Origin: Acinetobacter sp. NIPH 2699
GTDB taxonomy: Bacteria > Pseudomonadota > Gammaproteobacteria > Pseudomonadales > Moraxellaceae
NCBI RefSeq assembly: GCF_022549355.1
Contig: NZ_JAKZGL010000008.1
Span: 1-64,000 of the forward strand
Reading direction: 5' to 3'
DNA length: 64,000 nucleotides
Shown: piece after piece, positions 9,101 through 17,737 of the stretch
Layout: the number at the start of each line of letters is the position of its first letter
How positions within the stretch are numbered: the first letter of the stretch is position 1
The notes under the pieces: generated by a model
Database searches by the model: none
Told to the model about the DNA's origin: nothing
The model's input: only the letters and a program-made list of their open reading frames with translations
Program-made: the position numbers and the translations under genes

Positions 9101-10068
9101 TTCCTTTTATTAAAGTGCTCGATGAAAAAGGTAAATTGATTGCTCAAGGTCGTGATTTAGATGAGTTAAAAGCGCGTTGTCGTGTAGAGACGCATCGAGC
9201 TGTTAAGCAGCATGAAGGTGAGTTCAAAACTTTTCCTGAGCATTTTGTTTTTGAAGCTTCACAAAAAGTGACAGGTGTATTGGTGAAACAATATCAAGCA
9301 CTTGTACCAAGCAAAGCATTTGCTGATTTAGATGCAAAAGATGAATCGGGCGTGGTAATTCAAACTTTTAACGATCAAGATGAAGCTATTAAACAGCATA
9401 GAGAAGGGGTGATTCGCCTCGTTCACATGCAACTGGGTGATTTGATTCGTCAGTTGAAGAAGCAAATTTCTAAACCATTGGCATTGGCTTATTCACCACT
9501 GGGTGACAAAGCAAAGTTAGAGCAAATGTTGGTTTATGCAACCTTGCAAGTTTCGATTCAAACGCTTCCTATTGATGCCATAGAGTTTGAAAGTTTATTG
9601 GCGAATACCAAAAAGCATTTTTTATCTCAGGGTCAACAGACATTAAGTGACCTTACTGAAATATTCACTCAATGGCAGCAAGTTCGCCGTGAATTGTTAG
9701 TGCTCGATCAAATAATCTTTACTCGAAGTGTGGATGATATTGAAGATCAGCTTGATCTTATGTCTCTTGCAGACTTTGTTTATAGTCGTCCTGCTGAGCT
9801 TTGGCAGGAATACCCGCGTTATTTAAAAGCTTTGCTATTGCGTTTAGATCGTTTGCCCAATAATCTACAAAGAGACCTTGCGGCAATTAATGACGTCGAT
9901 CCTTGGATGGATAAGCTATTTAAATTTAAAAATGATCCTAAAATCAAAGAATTGTATTTGATGATGGAGGAGTTGCGAATTTCCTTGTTTTCTCAACCGA
10001 TGAAAACAAAGCTGCCAATTTCACCAAATAGATTACAAAAACTATGGGATCGATTATCAATCGGTTAA
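6184..10068 (+). CDS. hrpA: ATP-dependent RNA helicase HrpA
   Basis: A 1294-residue DEAH-box helicase, the usual length for HrpA. Walker A is GETGSGKTTQ (residues 83-92), the DEAH box is at 180-183, followed by VTSATLD and by the C-terminal helicase motif QRKGRCGRIAAGVC (motif VI). The helicase-associated domain and the long DUF3418 C-terminal region fill the rest. HrpA works on RNA in the cytoplasm and in E. coli has been linked to mRNA processing and rescue of stalled ribosomes. The start is GTG with AGGAAA about 9 bases upstream. The gene is followed after 46 bases by the FabH-like gene. Confidence 0.95.
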   Translation: MQSHLNVDQWVMARDRHRLNRLRKDKKTETAEIEKLFAQSNHKVKQRLARLPKIKLNQDLPVTQYADRLIEAIQKHQVIIVAGETGSGKTTQLPQIAMLAGRGLTGMIGHTQPRRLAARSVSQRIAEEVGEKLGESIGFKIRFTEQGSQDSIVRLMTDGILLAELTHDRFLSKYDTIIIDEAHERSLNIDFIMGYLKQLLPKRPDLKVIVTSATLDVNRFSQYFYNAPIFEVEGRSFPVELRYRPISELNIVGSDDDEFDDFEENLPRAVVQAVEECFADADSKGHPEHADILIFASTEQEIRELQETLQKFGPRHTEVLPLYARLAIAEQQKIFSPSGKGRRIIIATNVAETALTVPNIRYVIDSGFARLSRYNYRSRVQRLPIEAISQAAANQRKGRCGRIAAGVCIRLYSEEDFLSRPEFTEPEIKRTNLASVILQMQSLGLGDLEDFDFIEPPDFRLVNDGRKLLIELGAYSEHSQSTLNKKGHKGGLTKIGQMMARMPIDPRLARMIIGGAHFGVLKEVLVIVSALAVQDPRERPADKQMQADQKHALFKEADSDFLFYLKLWDTLQTSPETQSESKRRQFARNHFLSWLRLREWKQTYQQLVELAESLKLSFNEKAANYENLHRALLTGLLSFIANKTDERNTFMAVRQQKAKVFPASTLHKTNTAWVMAFEMVETSQVYLRTLAKIDPEWILLAAGDLLKHHYFEPHWSKKAGIVNVYDQISLFGLIVEPKRLINFEKVDQAAAHEIFLRDALTTGHLGITPPFLKHNLLKLEEVERVEDKLRRRDLVVDEETIYQFYANKVPTEIASRRSFEDWRATVEPETPRYLFVDDDALWMNDRPTTQQFPDYLHNGQLRLAASYRFDPSHDEDGATVKIPVQALAQVDENQWSWGIPGWRQNLIEALLKALPKDKRRNLVPIPDTTRKLIQGVDAVHLRAHLFSYLAFALRGEQITEKDFSFERIDQYLIPFIKVLDEKGKLIAQGRDLDELKARCRVETHRAVKQHEGEFKTFPEHFVFEASQKVTGVLVKQYQALVPSKAFADLDAKDESGVVIQTFNDQDEAIKQHREGVIRLVHMQLGDLIRQLKKQISKPLALAYSPLGDKAKLEQMLVYATLQVSIQTLPIDAIEFESLLANTKKHFLSQGQQTLSDLTEIFTQWQQVRRELLVLDQIIFTRSVDDIEDQLDLMSLADFVYSRPAELWQEYPRYLKALLLRLDRLPNNLQRDLAAINDVDPWMDKLFKFKNDPKIKELYLMMEELRISLFSQPMKTKLPISPNRLQKLWDRLSIG

Positions 10069-10114
10069 ACTGAGCAACAATGAAAGCTAGAACCATTCTT
10101 TACAGGAGTTTTAC

Positions 10115-11221
10115 ATGGGCATTCGTATAACAGGTACAGGGTTATTTCACCCGACCGAATCTATTTCCAATGCAGAATTGGTTGAAAGTTTAAATGCTTA
10201 TGTAGAACAATATAACCAAGAACATGCTGATAAAATTGCAGCAGGCGAACTTGAAGCTTTACGAGGCTCAAGCCCTGAATTTATTGAAAAGGCATCTGGT
10301 ATTCAACGTCGTTATGTGGTCGAAAAATCAGGTATTCTTGATCCAAAACGCTTGCGCCCTCGTTTGCAAGAACGTAGCAATGATGAGCTTTCACTTCAAG
10401 CCGAGTGGGGCGTGATTGCAGCAAAACAAGCGATGGAAAATGCAGGTGTCACCGCAGCAGATATTGATGTGGTGATTTTGGCGTGTTCAAATATGCAACG
10501 TGCCTACCCAGCGGTCGCGATTGAAATTCAGTCAGCATTGGGCATTCAAGGTTATGCTTATGACATGAATGTGGCGTGTTCTGCGGCAACATTCGGTTTG
10601 AAGCAAGCCTATGATGCTGTGAAGTGTGGCGCTCGTCGTGTTTTACTTCTCAATGTTGAGATTACATCGGGTCATTTAGACTATCGTACTCGTGATGCAC
10701 ACTTTATTTTTGGCGATGTTGCAACAGCATCAATCATTGAAGAGACTGAAACAAAATCAGGCTACGAAATTTTAGATATACATTTGTTTACCCAGTTCTC
10801 AAACAATATTCGTAATAACTTCGGTTTCTTAAACCGTAGTGAAGATGCAGTGGTGGATGACAAATTATTCCGCCAAGATGGTCGCAAAGTCTTTAAAGAT
10901 GTTTGCCCATTGGTTGCAAAAATGATTACTGCGCAATTGGAAAAATTAAATCTAAGCACTGAGCAGATTAAGCGTTTCTGGTTGCACCAAGCCAATGCCA
11001 ATATGAATGAACTGATTTTAAAACTGGTTGTGGGCAAAGATGCTGATCTTGAACGTGCGCCAATTATTTTAGATGAGTTCGCCAATACCTCTTCTGCGGG
11101 TGTGATCATTGCGATGCATCGTACTGGTGAACAGGTCAATGATGGTGAATACGCCGTGATCTCTTCATTTGGTGCTGGTTATTCAGTGGGTTCGATTGTG
11201 GTGCAGAAGCATATTGTTTAA
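10115..11221 (+). CDS. Beta-ketoacyl-ACP synthase III-like enzyme (long FabH variant)
   Basis: A 368-residue thiolase-fold condensing enzyme. The Cys-His-Asn triad is visible: Cys in [10 protein letters not shown], His in [12 protein letters not shown] and Asn in EFANTSSAG. It is longer than classical FabH (about 317 residues) because of an insert around residues 28-90 that includes [18 protein letters not shown]. In this it resembles the Pseudomonas PA3286 type, which primes fatty-acid synthesis from octanoyl-CoA released by beta-oxidation. That function is an inference from length and architecture. AGGAG lies 7 bases before the ATG. The vapB-like gene begins 87 bases downstream. Confidence 0.85.
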   Translation: MGIRITGTGLFHPTESISNAELVESLNAYVEQYNQEHADKIAAGELEALRGSSPEFIEKASGIQRRYVVEKSGILDPKRLRPRLQERSNDELSLQAEWGVIAAKQAMENAGVTAADIDVVILACSNMQRAYPAVAIEIQSALGIQGYAYDMNVACSAATFGLKQAYDAVKCGARRVLLLNVEITSGHLDYRTRDAHFIFGDVATASIIEETETKSGYEILDIHLFTQFSNNIRNNFGFLNRSEDAVVDDKLFRQDGRKVFKDVCPLVAKMITAQLEKLNLSTEQIKRFWLHQANANMNELILKLVVGKDADLERAPIILDEFANTSSAGVIIAMHRTGEQVNDGEYAVISSFGAGYSVGSIVVQKHIV

Positions 11222-11308
11222 TTTGTAAGTGCTATTGTGGTGAATTTGAGGAGCATTGATTTGCTCCTTTTTTATGTTAGGCTAAAAGATAAATAAGAGG
11301 ATAAGAAT

Positions 11309-11533
11309 ATGGGTATTGCAGAAGCGGTTTTTTTACAAGTACAAAATTTACCTGAAGATAAAGCAAAGGAGGTCTTGGATTTTGCTCGTTTTTTAGCAGA
11401 ACGATCTCAACAAGAAAATACAATAACCGTAATGGGAAAGCGACAGCCGAATTTGCTTAAAGGTCAAGTTAAGATCATAGATCAAGAGTGGCATAAACCA
11501 AGTGCTGATATTGAGGATGACTTTTATAAATGA
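11309..11533 (+). CDS. VapB-type antitoxin (DUF2281)
   Basis: A 74-residue protein with a DUF2281 layout: an N-terminal LPEDKAKEVLDFARFLAER helix and a C-terminal NLLKGQVKIIDQEWHKPSADI segment that in relatives wraps the toxin. It ends in ATGA, with its last four bases overlapping the start of the PIN-domain gene, so translation is probably coupled. In such pairs the antitoxin binds and inhibits the toxin and often represses the operon. GAGGA lies 7 bases before the ATG. No operator palindrome was identified. Confidence 0.8.
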   Translation: MGIAEAVFLQVQNLPEDKAKEVLDFARFLAERSQQENTITVMGKRQPNLLKGQVKIIDQEWHKPSADIEDDFYK

Positions 11534-11913
11534 ATCGTTATTTATTAGATAGTCAAATTTTGATTTGGTGGATCAATGAAGCTGAAAAATTACCACAATC
11601 AATATGCCAATTAATTGAAAATAAACAAAATACTATTTTTATCAGTGTTGCAACGATTTGGGAGATCGGAATTAAACAATCATTAGGTAAATTATATGTC
11701 AGTGATCATTTATTAGAGGATATTGCTAAACTAGGATTTACGATCTTAAATATCTCTGCCCAACACGCAGATTATGCAGCAAAATTACCTTTGCATCATC
11801 GTGACCCATTTGACCGTATGTTGATTGCACAAGCAAGTATTGAACAGATTCCGATATTATCCGCAGATCAACTATTTACATTGTATAAGCCATTTCCTTT
11901 TATTCAGGTATAG
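11530..11913 (+). CDS. VapC-type PIN-domain ribonuclease toxin
   Basis: A 127-residue PIN-domain protein, full length for VapC. The acidic active-site residues are in place: Asp in RYLLDSQILIWW, Glu in VATIWEIGIKQSLGK and Asp pairs in HHRDPFDRMLIAQA, followed by ILSADQLF. VapC toxins cleave tRNA or rRNA in a metal-dependent way when the antitoxin is lost; the target here is unknown. The gene overlaps the antitoxin gene by four bases. The pair is intact and sits between two core genes, ending 43 bp from the convergent lipoyl synthase gene. Confidence 0.88.
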   Translation: MNRYLLDSQILIWWINEAEKLPQSICQLIENKQNTIFISVATIWEIGIKQSLGKLYVSDHLLEDIAKLGFTILNISAQHADYAAKLPLHHRDPFDRMLIAQASIEQIPILSADQLFTLYKPFPFIQV

Positions 11914-11956
11914 GTAATGATAAATGCCTTAAACTAGACATTTATCATGATTTTGA

Positions 11957-12970
11957 TTAAGCCTCGACTACCTGTACCGCAATTTTTTTAGCAGGATCGG
12001 CTTTACGGCGAACAGCAGGAACAGGCTCACCACGATATTGACGATCAGCAAAGTAGCTAGAACGAACCATCGGTGCAGACCAAATATTTCTAAAGCCTAG
12101 TTTACGTCCATGCTCAGCATAACGTTCAAACTCTTCTGGTGTGACAAAGCGGTCAATCGGTGCATGTTGTTTAGATGGCTGTAAATACTGACCAATCGTG
12201 ATGTAGTCTACATCATGCGCTCTGAGATCATCCAATAGGGCAATCACTTCTTCTTCAGTTTCACCAATACCTACCATCAAACCACATTTTGTTGGAATAT
12301 CTGGGCAATATTCTTTAAACATTTTCAATAGATTTAAAGAGTGCTGGTAGTCAGAACCTGGACGCATCGCTTTATATAAGCGTGGCACAGTTTCAATGTT
12401 GTGGTTAAACACATCAGGTGGACATTCGGTCATAATGCGTAAAGCAATATCCAGTCGTCCACGGAAGTCAGGAACTAAGATTTCCAATAACGTATTTGGA
12501 CTAAGCGTACGTGCTTCTTTGATACAATCAACAAAATGTTGAGCACCGCCATCGAGTAAATCATCACGGTCAACTGAAGTGATCACAGCGTACTTTAAGC
12601 CAAGATTCGAAATGGTCTCTGCCATGTGGCGCGGTTCATCTGGATCTAATGCATTCGGACGACCATGAGCAACGTCACAGAAAGGACAGCGACGTGTACA
12701 AATATCACCCATGATCATAAAGGTTGCGGTACCACCACCAAAACATTCTGGAAGGTTCGGGCAGGCTGCTTCTTCGCATACGGTATGGAGTTTTTGCGAG
12801 CGCAAGGTTGTTTTGATACGTTGAACCTCTTCTGGTGCAGCCATCTTGACGCGAATCCAATCTGGCTTACGAGGTACTTCAACCGTAGGAATCACTTTTA
12901 CAGGAATTCTTGCGACTTTTTCGGCGCCACGAAGTTTTAAGCCCTGTTCAGCTTTACGGTGTTCAGACAT
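11957..12970 (-). CDS. lipA: Lipoyl synthase
   Basis: A 337-residue radical-SAM enzyme that inserts two sulfurs into octanoyl groups on lipoyl domains. Both iron-sulfur clusters are encoded: the auxiliary cluster [12 protein letters not shown] (C65, C70, C76) and the radical-SAM motif CTRRCPFC (C91, C95, C98). The C-terminal SSYFADRQY has the conserved Arg-Ser-Ser-Tyr serine. I chose the ATG at 12970 ([10 protein letters not shown]); an upstream in-frame ATG at 13051 adds 27 residues that look unrelated to the family and has no ribosome-binding site. The upstream gene sthA is divergent. No lipB gene is visible nearby. Confidence 0.94.
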   Translation of the reverse strand: MSEHRKAEQGLKLRGAEKVARIPVKVIPTVEVPRKPDWIRVKMAAPEEVQRIKTTLRSQKLHTVCEEAACPNLPECFGGGTATFMIMGDICTRRCPFCDVAHGRPNALDPDEPRHMAETISNLGLKYAVITSVDRDDLLDGGAQHFVDCIKEARTLSPNTLLEILVPDFRGRLDIALRIMTECPPDVFNHNIETVPRLYKAMRPGSDYQHSLNLLKMFKEYCPDIPTKCGLMVGIGETEEEVIALLDDLRAHDVDYITIGQYLQPSKQHAPIDRFVTPEEFERYAEHGRKLGFRNIWSAPMVRSSYFADRQYRGEPVPAVRRKADPAKKIAVQVVEA

Positions 12971-13157
12971 ATCTTTTCTACAACCTTTAACTTGAGATAT
13001 CTCGACATTATAGTCAAATTTACGAGTGTATAGGACGAAATAGGTATTCATTTTAAAAATGTGTATATATAAAATATATGGTTGAGAAATACATCAATTC
13101 AACGCATATTGGTTATCATGTATAGAGAGATAACGGTTAACAGTCAAGGAGCTTTGA

Positions 13158-14573
13158 ATGCCACGTAAGAAAGAGGTCGTTGGTGGGAATATTGTGAAAT
13201 ATGATGCAGTCATTCTCGGTTCTGGCCCAGCTGGTGAAGGCGCGGCAATGAAGCTGGCAAAAGCAGGTAAACGTGTTGCAATTGTTGATGTTCGTGATCA
13301 ACTCGGTGGTAACTGTGCGCATGTAGGGACTATTCCAAGTAAGGCGTTACGTCAAACAGTTTCAAGTATTATTCGTTATCAACGTGATCCAATGTTTCAA
13401 AAAGTAGGTGAATGGAAGCAATTCACTATGAAACAGGTGTTACGTAATGCGCACAAAGTGATTCAACAACAAGTCGATACACATACACGTTTTTATGATC
13501 GCAATAAAATTGAAACTTTTCATGGTCGTGCCTATATCCACGATAAAAATACAGTTTTAATTTTTAGCCATGATGGTATTAAAGATACGATTATTTGTAA
13601 ACAAATCGTGATTGCTACGGGTAGTCGTCCTTATCAACCCCAGGGTTTGGATTTTAAACATCCACGTGTATTTGATTCAGATAAGATTTTAGATTTAGAT
13701 TATACGATTCAAAAAATTATTATTTATGGTGCAGGTGTTATTGGATGTGAATATGCATCTATTTTCATTGGATTAGACCATAAAGTTGACTTAATCAATA
13801 CCCAGCAAAAGTTATTGAGTTATTTGGATGATGAAATTGCTGATGCACTGTCTTATCACTTACGTGAACAAGGGGTCTTGATTCGTCATAATGAACAAAT
13901 TGATCGTTTAGAAACCTATGATGACCACGTGGTATTGCATTTGCTCAGCGGTAAGAAAATTAAAGCGGATGCAATCTTGTGGTGTAATGGTCGTTCGGGC
14001 AATACTGATGGCTTAGGCTTGGAAAATGTTGGTTTGGTACCAAATAGCCGCGGTCAGTTAATGGTCAATGATCAATATCAAACCGAAGTTGAAAATATTT
14101 TTGCTGCGGGTGATGTCATTGGTTGGCCATCACTGGCATCGGCTGCATATGACCAAGGGCGTTGTGCAGGTGCAAATATGGTTGGCGAAAAAAATGTTAA
14201 ACCAATTAAGGATGTACCTACTGGAATTTATACCATCCCGGAAATTTCTTCGATTGGCAAAACCGAGCAAGAGCTGACGGAAGAAAAAATTCCATACGAA
14301 GTCGGGCAAGCATCTTTCCGTCATTTGGCGCGTGCGCAAATCACAGGTGATACGGTTGGTGAGTTAAAAATTTTGTTCCATCGTGATACTTTAGAAGTGT
14401 TGGGTATTCACTGTTTCGGTAACAATGCCGCTGAGATTATTCACATTGGTCAGGTGGTAATGCATAGCCCGAACAATACCTTAAAGTATTTTGTAGAAAC
14501 AACTTTTAACTACCCAACAATGGCAGAAGCGTATCGTGTTGCTGCATTAAATGGCATGAATCGTTTATTCTAA
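13158..14573 (+). CDS. sthA: Soluble pyridine nucleotide transhydrogenase
   Basis: A 471-residue flavoprotein of the pyridine nucleotide-disulfide oxidoreductase family that interconverts NADPH and NADH in the cytoplasm. The FAD motif is [13 protein letters not shown], the NAD(P) motif [13 protein letters not shown], and the second FAD motif [12 protein letters not shown]. The redox-active cysteine pair of the lipoamide-dehydrogenase relatives is absent: the site reads [16 protein letters not shown], with Thr where the second Cys would be. This is the normal SthA signature. AAGGAG lies six bases before the ATG. A terminator follows. Confidence 0.93.
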   Translation: MPRKKEVVGGNIVKYDAVILGSGPAGEGAAMKLAKAGKRVAIVDVRDQLGGNCAHVGTIPSKALRQTVSSIIRYQRDPMFQKVGEWKQFTMKQVLRNAHKVIQQQVDTHTRFYDRNKIETFHGRAYIHDKNTVLIFSHDGIKDTIICKQIVIATGSRPYQPQGLDFKHPRVFDSDKILDLDYTIQKIIIYGAGVIGCEYASIFIGLDHKVDLINTQQKLLSYLDDEIADALSYHLREQGVLIRHNEQIDRLETYDDHVVLHLLSGKKIKADAILWCNGRSGNTDGLGLENVGLVPNSRGQLMVNDQYQTEVENIFAAGDVIGWPSLASAAYDQGRCAGANMVGEKNVKPIKDVPTGIYTIPEISSIGKTEQELTEEKIPYEVGQASFRHLARAQITGDTVGELKILFHRDTLEVLGIHCFGNNAAEIIHIGQVVMHSPNNTLKYFVETTFNYPTMAEAYRVAALNGMNRLF

Positions 14574-14596
14574 GTTCGATAGACATTCGTGAGATC

Positions 14597-14625
14597 AAAA
14601 TGCCAATCAAATTGATTGGCATTTT
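14597..14625 (+). terminator. Intrinsic terminator after sthA
   Basis: Perfect inverted repeat AAAATGCCAATC/GATTGGCATTTT, with arms of at least 12 bp and a short loop, 23 bases after the sthA stop. The T-rich end of the stem serves as the release tract. Confidence 0.8.
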
Positions 14626-14654
14626 GCTATTTTGTATTTGATAAAAGGGTTGTT

Positions 14655-15125
14655 ATGAAAACTCAGAAAAATAATGTGCTCTTCTTGATCGTTATTGCAT
14701 TGTTGATCTTTGCTTATGTCGGTTTGGATCTTAAGGAAAAGGGTACACAGCTCGGCGAGACATCTTCATCTATTGAGCAGCGTACTGTTGATGATCAAGC
14801 CAAGATCATGCAGGCCTATCAACAACAACGCAGCAAACTTCAAGTGCAGTCACAGGGTGTGGTAAAAGTAATCTTGCCCGACGACAATGATGGTTCCAGA
14901 CACCAAAGGATGATTCTACAGTTGGACAATGGCCTAACTGTGTTAATCGCTCATAATATTGATTTAGCGCCACGCATAGAGGGGCTACAAAAAGGTGAGA
15001 TGGTGGAGTTTTATGGCGTGTATGAATATAACAATAAAGGTGGGGTGATCCATTGGACACACCATGACCCAAGAAGAAAACATATTGATGGGTGGTTGAA
15101 ATATAAAGGAAGAATGTATCAGTAA
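14655..15125 (+). CDS. DUF3465 domain protein, membrane-anchored
   Basis: A 156-residue protein with one N-terminal hydrophobic helix (about residues 8-23, NVLFLIVIALLIFAYVGL) and a C-terminal DUF3465 domain. That domain is recognisable from the ending GEMVEFYGVYEYNNKGGVIHWTHHDPRRKHIDGWLKYKG. Its OB-like pattern (ILQLDNGLTVLIAHNID) suggests a small beta-barrel in the periplasm. Function is unknown. I start at the ATG at 14655 because AAAGGG lies upstream; an earlier in-frame ATG at 14616 falls inside the sthA terminator. The 3' end and the following bases form a 10-bp inverted repeat (15105-15137) without a clear T-tract. Confidence 0.75.
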   Translation: MKTQKNNVLFLIVIALLIFAYVGLDLKEKGTQLGETSSSIEQRTVDDQAKIMQAYQQQRSKLQVQSQGVVKVILPDDNDGSRHQRMILQLDNGLTVLIAHNIDLAPRIEGLQKGEMVEFYGVYEYNNKGGVIHWTHHDPRRKHIDGWLKYKGRMYQ

Positions 15126-15165
15126 CCTTCTTCCTTTATCGGTTGTTGCAAAGGAATGCGTTAAA

Positions 15166-15618
15166 TCAGCTTGTAAGCGCCAATTTCTGGCGAGACTTCC
15201 ATTTAGGTAGTACTTTAGCAAGATAGGCATCCATGCACCATACAGGGCCAATCAGGAGGAACTGTAAGTCTTTAAAGAAAGAAGGTTTTTTACCTTCCAC
15301 TTTATGTCCGTAAAATTGACCAATCCAAGCGATGACGAATATGCCGATATAGAAACCAATGCCTACTGGTAAGATAATAATCAGCCATGCCATTACGGCT
15401 AATAATGCAGCCATTGCGACCGCCAGCACGATATCTAGGCGTGCATAGAAGACCAGAGTCAAAACAAGCAATAGAGCTGTTAATAAGGCGCTAAAGTGCG
15501 CAACAATACCAATAATCGAAAAAAGAATAGCTGGAACACATACCCAATGGATTTTTTTATTGGTTTGATTTTGATGACTTTCACTATATTCATCGAACCA
15601 TTCGTCTATTGATTTCAC
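15166..15618 (-). CDS. DUF962 / Mpo1-like membrane protein
   Basis: A 150-residue protein of the DUF962 family. It has an N-terminal DEWFDEYSESHQN segment, three or four hydrophobic helices (about 25-50, 52-78, 80-105), and the signature GQFYGHKVEGKKPSFFKDLQ, followed by LLIGPVWCM. The yeast homologue Mpo1 is an iron-dependent dioxygenase in alpha-oxidation of 2-hydroxy fatty acids, and the conserved histidines are present here. The bacterial function is not proven, so only the family is claimed. It is located in the inner membrane by prediction. Confidence 0.8.
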   Translation of the reverse strand: MKSIDEWFDEYSESHQNQTNKKIHWVCVPAILFSIIGIVAHFSALLTALLLVLTLVFYARLDIVLAVAMAALLAVMAWLIIILPVGIGFYIGIFVIAWIGQFYGHKVEGKKPSFFKDLQFLLIGPVWCMDAYLAKVLPKWKSRQKLALTS

Positions 15619-15725
15619 AGCGCTCTCCTTGCGATCATCGTTATTTTTTAATCATCTCAATATACCGAAGAAAGTTGAGTGGGTCAAAATTGATTTAATT
15701 CGAAGGTGTTTTATGTGTATAGGAA

Positions 15726-15758
15726 ATAATAAAAGCCACACAAGGCGGCTTTTATTAT
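15726..15758 (-). terminator. Intrinsic terminator after rlpA
   Basis: A perfect 12-bp stem ATAATAAAAGCC/GGCTTTTATTAT with a 9-base loop, just after the rlpA stop codon. The outer A/T half of the stem provides a T-rich tract when read on the minus strand. Confidence 0.7.
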
Positions 15759-15773
15759 ATGACTGACTATAAC

Positions 15774-16385
15774 TTAAGAGTTAGGGCCGTCTACACGTTC
15801 GATGCTGACTTTACCAAGACCTGCATTTGTAAGTCCGATTTGTTTCGCTGCACCATAAGATAAATCAAGCACGCGATTGCCGTGGAAAGGACCACGATCG
15901 TTTACTTTAACCACAACACTTTTACCGTTATCTCGATTGGTTACACGGATATAACAGTTTAGCGGTAGGCTACGGTGAGCAGCAGTCATTGCATTCATAT
16001 CGAATGTTTCGCCGCTTGCTGTTTTACGGCCATGGAATTGACGACCATACCAAGATGCAACGCCAGTTTGGCTAAATTTACGAACAGTGTTCGAAGCAAC
16101 GGTATTAAGCTTTTCAATCACTGAAGGCTCTTCTTCAGGGATGTCAATTTTTGCTGCAATCGTTTGGCGACGTACTTGGTCACCCGAACGCTCAGTGATT
16201 GAAAGACTATTGACGTTAGAAAGACGTGAATTAAAATTTTGCGAATCTTTGCTTAGAACGCGAGCGGCTAAGTTAGATCCATCCACATCATTATTCAATG
16301 ATGAAGATTGTACCATTTCTGCATGTAACGGGCTTAAACTTAAGCCGGCTGTCAGCGCTAGAATATATTTTAGCGAAAACTGCAT
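15774..16385 (-). CDS. rlpA: Septal ring lytic transglycosylase RlpA-like protein
   Basis: A 203-residue exported protein with a signal peptide (about residues 1-22, ending SLSPLHA) and a C-terminal double-psi beta-barrel. The barrel is marked by GVASWYGRQFHGRKTASGETFDM, TAAHRSLPL and VKVNDRGPFHGNRVLDLSYGAA, which carry the conserved Glu, His and Asp of RlpA. No SPOR domain follows, so septal targeting must differ from E. coli. RlpA enzymes cleave glycan strands lacking stem peptides; activity here is inferred. TAGGAG lies 8 bases before the ATG. Confidence 0.85.
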   Translation of the reverse strand: MQFSLKYILALTAGLSLSPLHAEMVQSSSLNNDVDGSNLAARVLSKDSQNFNSRLSNVNSLSITERSGDQVRRQTIAAKIDIPEEEPSVIEKLNTVASNTVRKFSQTGVASWYGRQFHGRKTASGETFDMNAMTAAHRSLPLNCYIRVTNRDNGKSVVVKVNDRGPFHGNRVLDLSYGAAKQIGLTNAGLGKVSIERVDGPNS

Positions 16386-16716
16386 TGTATAAACTCCTAG
16401 AGAACATGCTTTTCTATTTCAATCAAACAGTCTGAAATATAGTGCACATGTCTAATTATTCACTTTTGCAATTTGCAATTTGGGGGCGGTTGTAACCACT
16501 TAAAGAGTTTGAACAGCCCGTACACTTGGAGTGGATAATATTCATCGCCTATGAAGTGTGTCTAGTCATTAAAGACAAATAACAACAAAAAGAACAAAAA
16601 CACACAGTTTTTGATTAAAAAATGAACAATATTGTAACTAATTATGAATTTAGCTTAAAAATTATACTTTTTTAATAAAAAAATTATTGACTTTATTTAA
16701 GTTTAAAAAAGCTAGT
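16386..16716. other. A/T-rich intergenic region upstream of rlpA
   Basis: About 330 bp without a plausible gene. The rlpA side holds its ribosome-binding site and presumably its promoter. A short direct repeat TTGCAATTTGCAATTTG lies near 16466-16482. The left end is the mltB terminator. Nothing else was recognised. Confidence 0.5.
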
Positions 16717-16729
16717 CTATCGACTAGCT
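16705..16729 (-). terminator. Intrinsic terminator overlapping the mltB stop codon
   Basis: An 8-bp perfect stem AGCTAGTC/GACTAGCT with a four-base loop, followed on the minus strand by TTTTT. The stop codon TAG lies within the stem. Confidence 0.82.
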
Positions 16730-17718
16730 ACTTCAGTGCCTAATAACCATACAGCAGTTGCATACATACGGCTTCTATTGTAAGTGGTAATTACTTGGAA
16801 ATTTGGATAAGTAATATAATAGATAGGACCCGATCGGTCTTGTAGTTGAATGACATTGACAAGGTCTAAATCATCAATTTTTACCAATGGGTTAACGGGA
16901 GAAATGCCCAAACGTTTTAATTCACCGTAAGGTCGAGGTAAGGTCAAATCTTTTGCAATCACACTTTCTGGATCATTTCCTAAATAGCGTGCAGGGAAGC
17001 CAATTGGCCTGTCTCGCTCCCAACCATGCTTAGCTAAATAGTTAGCAATAGATCCAATAGCATCCACAGCGGAATTTCTAAGGTCAATATGACCATTACC
17101 ATCGTAATCTACACCTAGTTTCTGAATATTACTTGGCATGAATTGAGGATAGCCAATTGCCCCCGCATAAGAACCAACAATACTATTGGTTGGATAGCCT
17201 TCTTTATAGGTCCATGCGATCAGTGCTGCCAATTCATCACTAAAGTAATCTGCACGACGAGGATAACCAAATGCAAGTGTTGCTAAAGCATCACGAGTAA
17301 TAAAGGAGCCTTTATTTGCGCCGTATCCAGTTTCTACACCTAAAACACCCAAAATGACGGCTTTAGGTACGCCAAATTGTTGTTCTGCACGATTAAGTGC
17401 GTCTTCGTACTGATTCTTAAAACGAATTCCACGCTGGATCGTTCCTTCGACTAAGAACATGGAGCGATAGTCGTACCACGGCTTACTTTCACCGGGGCGT
17501 GTCATAATGTTTAAAATGTTGGGTAAATTACGCGCGCCACTCATCGCAGCATCAATTTGTTCACTGCTCAAACTATATGTTGTCATCGCTTTTTGTTTAA
17601 AAGCCAAATAATTTGGATGGGTGTAAAATTCATTTGCGTGTGCCCAATTACAGCTTAAAAATAAACTGGCACTTAAGCTAAGAAATTTAACTGTTTTATT
17701 TAAAGTTTTATGCAACAT
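16717..17718 (-). CDS. mltB: Lytic murein transglycosylase B
   Basis: A 333-residue soluble or membrane-attached lytic transglycosylase of the MltB family, cleaving peptidoglycan in the periplasm with formation of 1,6-anhydro ends. The catalytic Glu is in ILGVLGVETGYGANKG. The family motifs FPRR-like YPRRADYF, AGAIGYPQFMPSN and the D-x-D-G-N-G pattern YDGNGHIDL are present. The signal peptide (residues about 1-29) ends at NWAHA without a lipobox. I start at the ATG at 17718, 19 bases after rodA ends; an in-frame ATG at 17772 would add 18 residues that overlap rodA. GAGGAA lies somewhat far upstream. It is cotranscribed with rodA. Confidence 0.9.
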   Translation of the reverse strand: MLHKTLNKTVKFLSLSASLFLSCNWAHANEFYTHPNYLAFKQKAMTTYSLSSEQIDAAMSGARNLPNILNIMTRPGESKPWYDYRSMFLVEGTIQRGIRFKNQYEDALNRAEQQFGVPKAVILGVLGVETGYGANKGSFITRDALATLAFGYPRRADYFSDELAALIAWTYKEGYPTNSIVGSYAGAIGYPQFMPSNIQKLGVDYDGNGHIDLRNSAVDAIGSIANYLAKHGWERDRPIGFPARYLGNDPESVIAKDLTLPRPYGELKRLGISPVNPLVKIDDLDLVNVIQLQDRSGPIYYITYPNFQVITTYNRSRMYATAVWLLGTEVASR

Positions 17719-17737
17719 ATGTTTATAAAATTCCTCG

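Noticed and set aside
12971..13051. N-terminal extension of lipoyl synthase from an upstream ATG
   Set aside because: The extra 27 residues have no family likeness and the upstream ATG has no ribosome-binding site.
13158..14573. Missing second active-site cysteine in SthA as a possible defect
   Set aside because: Loss of the redox-active disulfide is the normal feature that separates SthA from lipoamide dehydrogenase.
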